Shown piece after piece: positions 15,883 to 18,917 of a stretch of DNA of 18,917 nucleotides. The stretch lies in NCBI GenBank assembly GCA_937901025.1, contig CALCGR010000141.1:1-18917 (forward strand). The letters are read 5' to 3'. The position numbers and the translations under genes were made by a program. Origin of the DNA: an uncultured Bacteroidales bacterium (GTDB lineage Bacteria; Bacteroidota; Bacteroidia; Bacteroidales; Paludibacteraceae). Position 1 is the stretch's first letter. Each line of letters starts with the position of its first letter. The notes beneath the pieces are model-generated. The model did not search any database and was not told the DNA's origin. It was given only the letters and a program-made list of their open reading frames with translations.

Positions 15883-15888
15883 CGACTA
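15861..15888 (+). repeat. Perfect 14-bp tandem duplication at the waaA/hisS junction
   Basis: AAAACTAACGACTA occurs twice without interruption or mismatch (15861-15874 and 15875-15888). The first copy codes for the end of WaaA, the second contains the waaA stop codon (15880-15882), and the hisS ATG follows immediately at 15889. The pair therefore sets both the end of WaaA and the translation-initiation context of hisS. Confidence 0.85.
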
Positions 15889-17217
15889 ATGAATATACAG
15901 AAACCCGGTATTCCAAAGGGAACGCGCGACTTTGGACCCATAGAAATGGCGCGACGCAATTATATTTTCTCGACCATCCGGTCGGTGTTTGCCCTCTATG
16001 GTTTTCAGCAGATTGAAACCCCATCGATGGAGAATATGTCCACACTGATGGGCAAGTACGGGGAAGAAGGGGATAAGTTACTCTTCCGTATCCAAAACTC
16101 CGGAGAGAAGGCGGGCGAACCCGCAGAGAAAGGGTTGCGGTACGATTTGACAGTACCTTTTGCCCGGTACGTGGTGCAACACAAGGACGAAATCACGTTT
16201 CCTTTCCGCCGTTACCAGATTCAACCGGTATGGCGCGCCGACCGTCCGCAGAAAGGTCGCTATCGCGAGTTTTATCAGTGCGACGTGGACGTGATCGGTA
16301 CCCGTTCGCTGACCTGCGAGTTAGAACTGATTGAGATCGTAGCGGAAGTCTATCATCGTTTCGGTTTCCGCGTAGCCTTGCACATCAATAACCGTAAAAT
16401 CTTAGCCGGTATCGCCGAAGTAATCGGGCAGCCGGAGAAGATGACGGATATCACGGTAGCCATCGATAAACTCGACAAGATCGGCATCGATAACGTCAAT
16501 AAGGAACTCGCCGAGCGCGGGCTCACGCAAGGCGCGATTGAGAAACTGCAGCCCATCCTCCACTTGAGCGGTAGCAATGAGCAGAAGTTGGACCAACTAT
16601 CCACCATCCTTGCCGCCTCCGAAGTAGGCCTACAAGGCATCGAGGAGATGCGCACCATCTTTAAACTCATAAACTCTCAACTTACTCTAAACTCTACACT
16701 CTCAACTCTCAACTTAGAATTGGACTTATGCCTGGCGCGCGGACTGAATTATTACACGGGAGCGATCTTTGAGGTGAAGGCCTTGGATGTAGAGATGGGC
16801 AGTATCACCGGCGGCGGACGCTACGATAACCTGACGGGTATCTTCGGTTTGCCGGATGTGAGCGGTGTGGGTATCAGTTTCGGTGCGGACCGTATCTACG
16901 ATGTGCTAAACGAACTCAACCTCTATCCCGACACCTTGGAGCAAACGAAAGTTTTATTCGCTGCCTTCGGAGCCGAAGAGCAAGCCTATGCCCTCACGTG
17001 GGCTGCCGCCTTGCGGAAGGCAGGTATTGCCACAGAGGTCTATCCGGAGCCCACAAAGATGAAAAAACAGATGGCCTATGCCGATAGCAAGCATATCCCG
17101 TTTGTAGCGATTGTAGGCGGGGACGAGATGAACAGTAACACGGTCATGCTCAAGGATATGGCGACCGGGGAACAAGCGCAAGTGGGGTTAGAAGAACTGA
17201 TAAGCAAATTAGGATGA
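15889..17217 (+). CDS. hisS: Histidine--tRNA ligase
   Basis: This class II aminoacyl-tRNA synthetase charges tRNA-His. The 442 residues contain motif 2 (RYQIQPVWRADRPQKGRYREF, 108-128, with the class Arg), RYDLTVPFARY at 84-94, the histidine-specific LARGLNYYTGAIFEV at 282-296, motif 3 around GGGRYDNL (308-315) and GISFGADR (328-335), and a C-terminal anticodon-binding domain from about 350. Its PKGTRDF start at 9-15 is typical. Between IFKL (257-260) and the LARG motif a Ser/Thr/Asn/Leu-rich stretch (about 261-275) is coded by repetitive DNA and seems several residues longer than the linker I know from Bacteroides relatives. The gene follows waaA by 6 bp and overlaps the protease gene by 4 bp. 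Confidence 0.97.
   Translation: MNIQKPGIPKGTRDFGPIEMARRNYIFSTIRSVFALYGFQQIETPSMENMSTLMGKYGEEGDKLLFRIQNSGEKAGEPAEKGLRYDLTVPFARYVVQHKDEITFPFRRYQIQPVWRADRPQKGRYREFYQCDVDVIGTRSLTCELELIEIVAEVYHRFGFRVALHINNRKILAGIAEVIGQPEKMTDITVAIDKLDKIGIDNVNKELAERGLTQGAIEKLQPILHLSGSNEQKLDQLSTILAASEVGLQGIEEMRTIFKLINSQLTLNSTLSTLNLELDLCLARGLNYYTGAIFEVKALDVEMGSITGGGRYDNLTGIFGLPDVSGVGISFGADRIYDVLNELNLYPDTLEQTKVLFAAFGAEEQAYALTWAAALRKAGIATEVYPEPTKMKKQMAYADSKHIPFVAIVGGDEMNSNTVMLKDMATGEQAQVGLEELISKLG
16672..16716 (+). repeat. Low-complexity repeat inserted in frame in hisS
   Basis: AACTCTCAACTTA occurs at 16672-16684 and again, perfectly, at 16704-16716. The DNA between is made of further degenerate ACTCTAA/ACTCTCAA units. 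The stretch has almost no G on the coding strand, unlike the surrounding gene. It encodes residues of about 261-276 of HisRS, just before the histidine-specific LARGLNYY motif, and keeps the frame open. Confidence 0.8.
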
Positions 17218-18776
17218 TGAAGAAAACTTTGATTATAGGATGTATCCTGCTATGTGCCGTTGCGGCTTACGCTGTTCCGGCGCATCCGGGAGGATTTGTA
17301 CGTACCTTGCCGGACGGAACGCAGCAAAAAGTATTCCTGCACGGGGACGAGTTTTTTCACTGGACCGACACCGACTCCATCGGTATCCTGCCCGCTGATG
17401 CTCAACCGGCGCGGGCGGCACGGTATGCCCAACGGCCGAACCGGGCCATCGGTACGCCCTATCTGCCCGAACGCGGACTGGTGATCTTAGCGAACTTTAA
17501 GGACCTAAAGTTCCAAAAAGAGAACACCCGTGCCGAGATGGATTCCATGATTAATGGTAAGAATTATACGTATAACGGAGCGTATAAATCCGTACGCGAA
17601 TATTTCTACGACCAATCGAACGGACAATACCATCCTCAGTTTGATGTAATCGGTCCGGTGGAGTTGCCCGATAGTTTTGCTTATTACGGGGCCAATGATG
17701 CGAGAGGTTATGACCAATATATGGGTGATTTGGTGCTGGATGCCTGCGTGATTGCCGATACCACTTTTGGGGTTGATTTCAGTCAATATGCCAAACTCGA
17801 CGGAACGAATGTAGATTTCGTATTTATCTATTATGCGGGGTTCGGCGAGAACTACGCCGGTGTATCGGCAGACCACTGCTGGCCGCTGCAATATGAATTG
17901 AAGGATTGCGATTCTTATATCAATAAATCCAAGCACCCGAATTGGAACACCGAACGCAAACGCGACGGAGTGAACATAAATATGTTCGCTATCTCCAACG
18001 AGATTCGGCCTAGCGGCAAACGCGAAGGTATCGGCACGTTCTGCCATGAGTTTGGTCACGTACTCGGCTTAGCCGATTACTACAATACCGACGGGGCCGG
18101 TTATTACAATACCCTACCCACGTATTGGCACATTATGGATAGGGGGTCGTGGAATAACAACGGGAATGTCCCGCCTTCGTATAGTCCGTTTGAGAAGTTC
18201 TTCCTTGGTTGGGTGACACCTCAACTGCTGAGCAAAGAGCAACTCGTTTATACCCTTCCTGCAGATGGGAAAACGTATGCTTACTTGCCGAAATCCGGGG
18301 CTGCTATCAATCCTACCCAATATGAAGATACGGTTTACTATTTCGAGAATCGTCAAGCCGAAGGTTGGGATAGCGGAATATATGATTTTTCAGGTCCCGG
18401 CGTTAGTAAGGGAATGCTCATCTGGCGCGTGGTATTTAATAAAAACAGTTGGAAAAACAATGCGGTGAATTATCCCAAAAACGCTCCTCGCGTAACCATC
18501 GTTCCGTCAGATGGCGGGAACACTGTATACAACACGGATGTGGACGTCTATCCGGGACGAAACGACGTCACCACTCGCCAACTATTCAACGATTGGGCTA
18601 TCTATCGTATCAAAGATACGGACGGAGTGATTACCTTCCAAATCGATGACAGTGACCCCACCACCGGTTGGCAGAATCCGCTGGTAAGCACCTATCGCAA
18701 AGTGCTGGACGGAGAACAAGTAAGAATTATCAATCCCAAAACCAACAAACGCTACACCATTTTAGGCAATGAATAA
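17214..18776 (+). CDS. Secreted M6-family metalloprotease
   Basis: This is a predicted exported zinc endopeptidase of 520 residues. Residues 1-20 form a signal peptide (two Lys, hydrophobic core, AYA before a likely cleavage at 20/21). The next part, PAHPGGFVRTLPDG followed by LHGDEFFHW (42-50), is the usual N-terminal region of Bacteroidota M6 proteases. The zinc site is HEFGHVLGLADYY: His278, Glu279, His282 and Asp288. A Met-turn candidate is IMDRGSW at 307-313, and SPFEKFFLGW follows at 324-333. The last 27 residues resemble the short C-terminal tails (Lys, then Gly-Glu/Gln, then I-x-I, Tyr, Leu-Gly near the end) of some Bacteroidales exported proteins and may be a type IX-like sorting signal; this is inference. 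The ATG at 17214 overlaps the hisS stop by 4 bp; the ATG at 17217 is an equal alternative. The role is unknown. Confidence 0.88.
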   Translation: MMKKTLIIGCILLCAVAAYAVPAHPGGFVRTLPDGTQQKVFLHGDEFFHWTDTDSIGILPADAQPARAARYAQRPNRAIGTPYLPERGLVILANFKDLKFQKENTRAEMDSMINGKNYTYNGAYKSVREYFYDQSNGQYHPQFDVIGPVELPDSFAYYGANDARGYDQYMGDLVLDACVIADTTFGVDFSQYAKLDGTNVDFVFIYYAGFGENYAGVSADHCWPLQYELKDCDSYINKSKHPNWNTERKRDGVNINMFAISNEIRPSGKREGIGTFCHEFGHVLGLADYYNTDGAGYYNTLPTYWHIMDRGSWNNNGNVPPSYSPFEKFFLGWVTPQLLSKEQLVYTLPADGKTYAYLPKSGAAINPTQYEDTVYYFENRQAEGWDSGIYDFSGPGVSKGMLIWRVVFNKNSWKNNAVNYPKNAPRVTIVPSDGGNTVYNTDVDVYPGRNDVTTRQLFNDWAIYRIKDTDGVITFQIDDSDPTTGWQNPLVSTYRKVLDGEQVRIINPKTNKRYTILGNE

Positions 18777-18917
18777 AACGAATAACGAATATGATGAGGT
18801 GATAACCAAATGTCGCCACATCTATGTACTCAAGATGAAGGACTATGGTCCGTCTTGGCGTATCATGCGCCCGCAGACGGTCAATGACCAACTGTTTATT
18901 AAAGCCAAACGCATTCG
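18769..18917 (+). CDS. DUF1599 (Nmad1) domain protein, 5' part only
   Basis: Forty-nine codons are visible before the window ends. The start MNKTNNEYDEVI, then CRHIYVLKMKDYGPSWRIMRP (15-35) and NDQLFIKAKRI (39-49), matches the N-terminus of the Bacteroidota DUF1599 family, also described as nucleotide modification associated domain 1. The function is not established. The ATG at 18769 overlaps the protease gene by 8 bp, so it is read from the same operon. In several Bacteroides genomes a DUF1599 gene is followed by doxX-like and tpiA genes; whether this holds here cannot be seen. Confidence 0.8.
   Translation, partial: MNKTNNEYDEVITKCRHIYVLKMKDYGPSWRIMRPQTVNDQLFIKAKRI

Noticed and set aside
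17232..17243. IIGC near the N-terminus of the protease as a lipobox
   Set aside because: Cys10 comes after only five residues beyond the basic start and before most of the hydrophobic core, so a type I signal peptide ending at AYA is more likely.
1..18917. tRNA, rRNA, riboswitch, CRISPR, insertion sequence or prophage elements
   Set aside because: Genes are packed end to end. The only non-coding stretch of size is the 90-bp promoter region, and no transposase, array-like repeat or RNA fold was recognised.

Overview
This window comes from a Bacteroidota chromosome, almost certainly order Bacteroidales. The evidence is the lineage-typical forms of FtsL, MraY, FtsW and the AddB-like nuclease, a DUF1599 gene at the right edge, two promoters of the Bacteroides type (TTTG, 19-20 nt, TAnnTTTG), and start codons preceded by A/T-rich sequence rather than Shine-Dalgarno sites. 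MurE carries the DNPR meso-diaminopimelate signature and there is a Kdo transferase, so the cell is Gram-negative with mDAP peptidoglycan. Base composition is roughly half G+C by eye. Genus is not claimed.

Layout. (1) 5-8588, plus strand: the left part of a division and cell-wall (dcw) cluster, ftsL-ftsI-murE-mraY-murD-ftsW-murG, with every junction between a 4-bp overlap and a 4-bp gap. (2) 8576-13046, plus strand, joined without a break: a CPA2-type cation/proton antiporter, then an AddB-like PD-(D/E)XK nuclease that starts 53 bp inside the antiporter gene. The murC-ftsQ-ftsA-ftsZ genes that usually follow murG in Bacteroidales are absent here. (3) 13047-14580, minus strand: a small exosortase/archaeosortase-like membrane protein with its Cys/Arg/His triad, downstream of and overlapping tsaD. 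Its stop codon abuts the nuclease stop codon with no spacer. (4) 14581-14670: the only intergenic stretch of real size (90 bp), holding two interlocked divergent promoters. (5) 14671-18917, plus strand: waaA (kdtA), hisS, a secreted M6-family metalloprotease and the start of a DUF1599 gene, all overlapping or nearly so. There is no gene-free stretch above 300 bp, and no RNA gene, insertion sequence or CRISPR array was seen.

How the genes fit together. MurE and MurD add mDAP and D-Glu to the UDP-MurNAc peptide. MraY and MurG turn the product into lipid I and lipid II, and FtsW with FtsI polymerise and cross-link septal peptidoglycan with FtsL in the divisome. WaaA primes the LPS inner core. 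TsaD (tRNA t6A) and HisS serve translation, and the AddB-like protein serves double-strand-break repair.

The most unusual points are: the exosortase-like gene tied to tsaD; the dcw cluster broken after murG; the interlocked tsaD/waaA promoters; a secreted protease in the hisS operon with a possible C-terminal sorting tail; and several short direct repeats (periods 14, 14 and 16 bp, plus a 13-bp repeat 32 bp apart) inside or at the ends of otherwise conserved genes, which look like one class of small low-complexity insertion.
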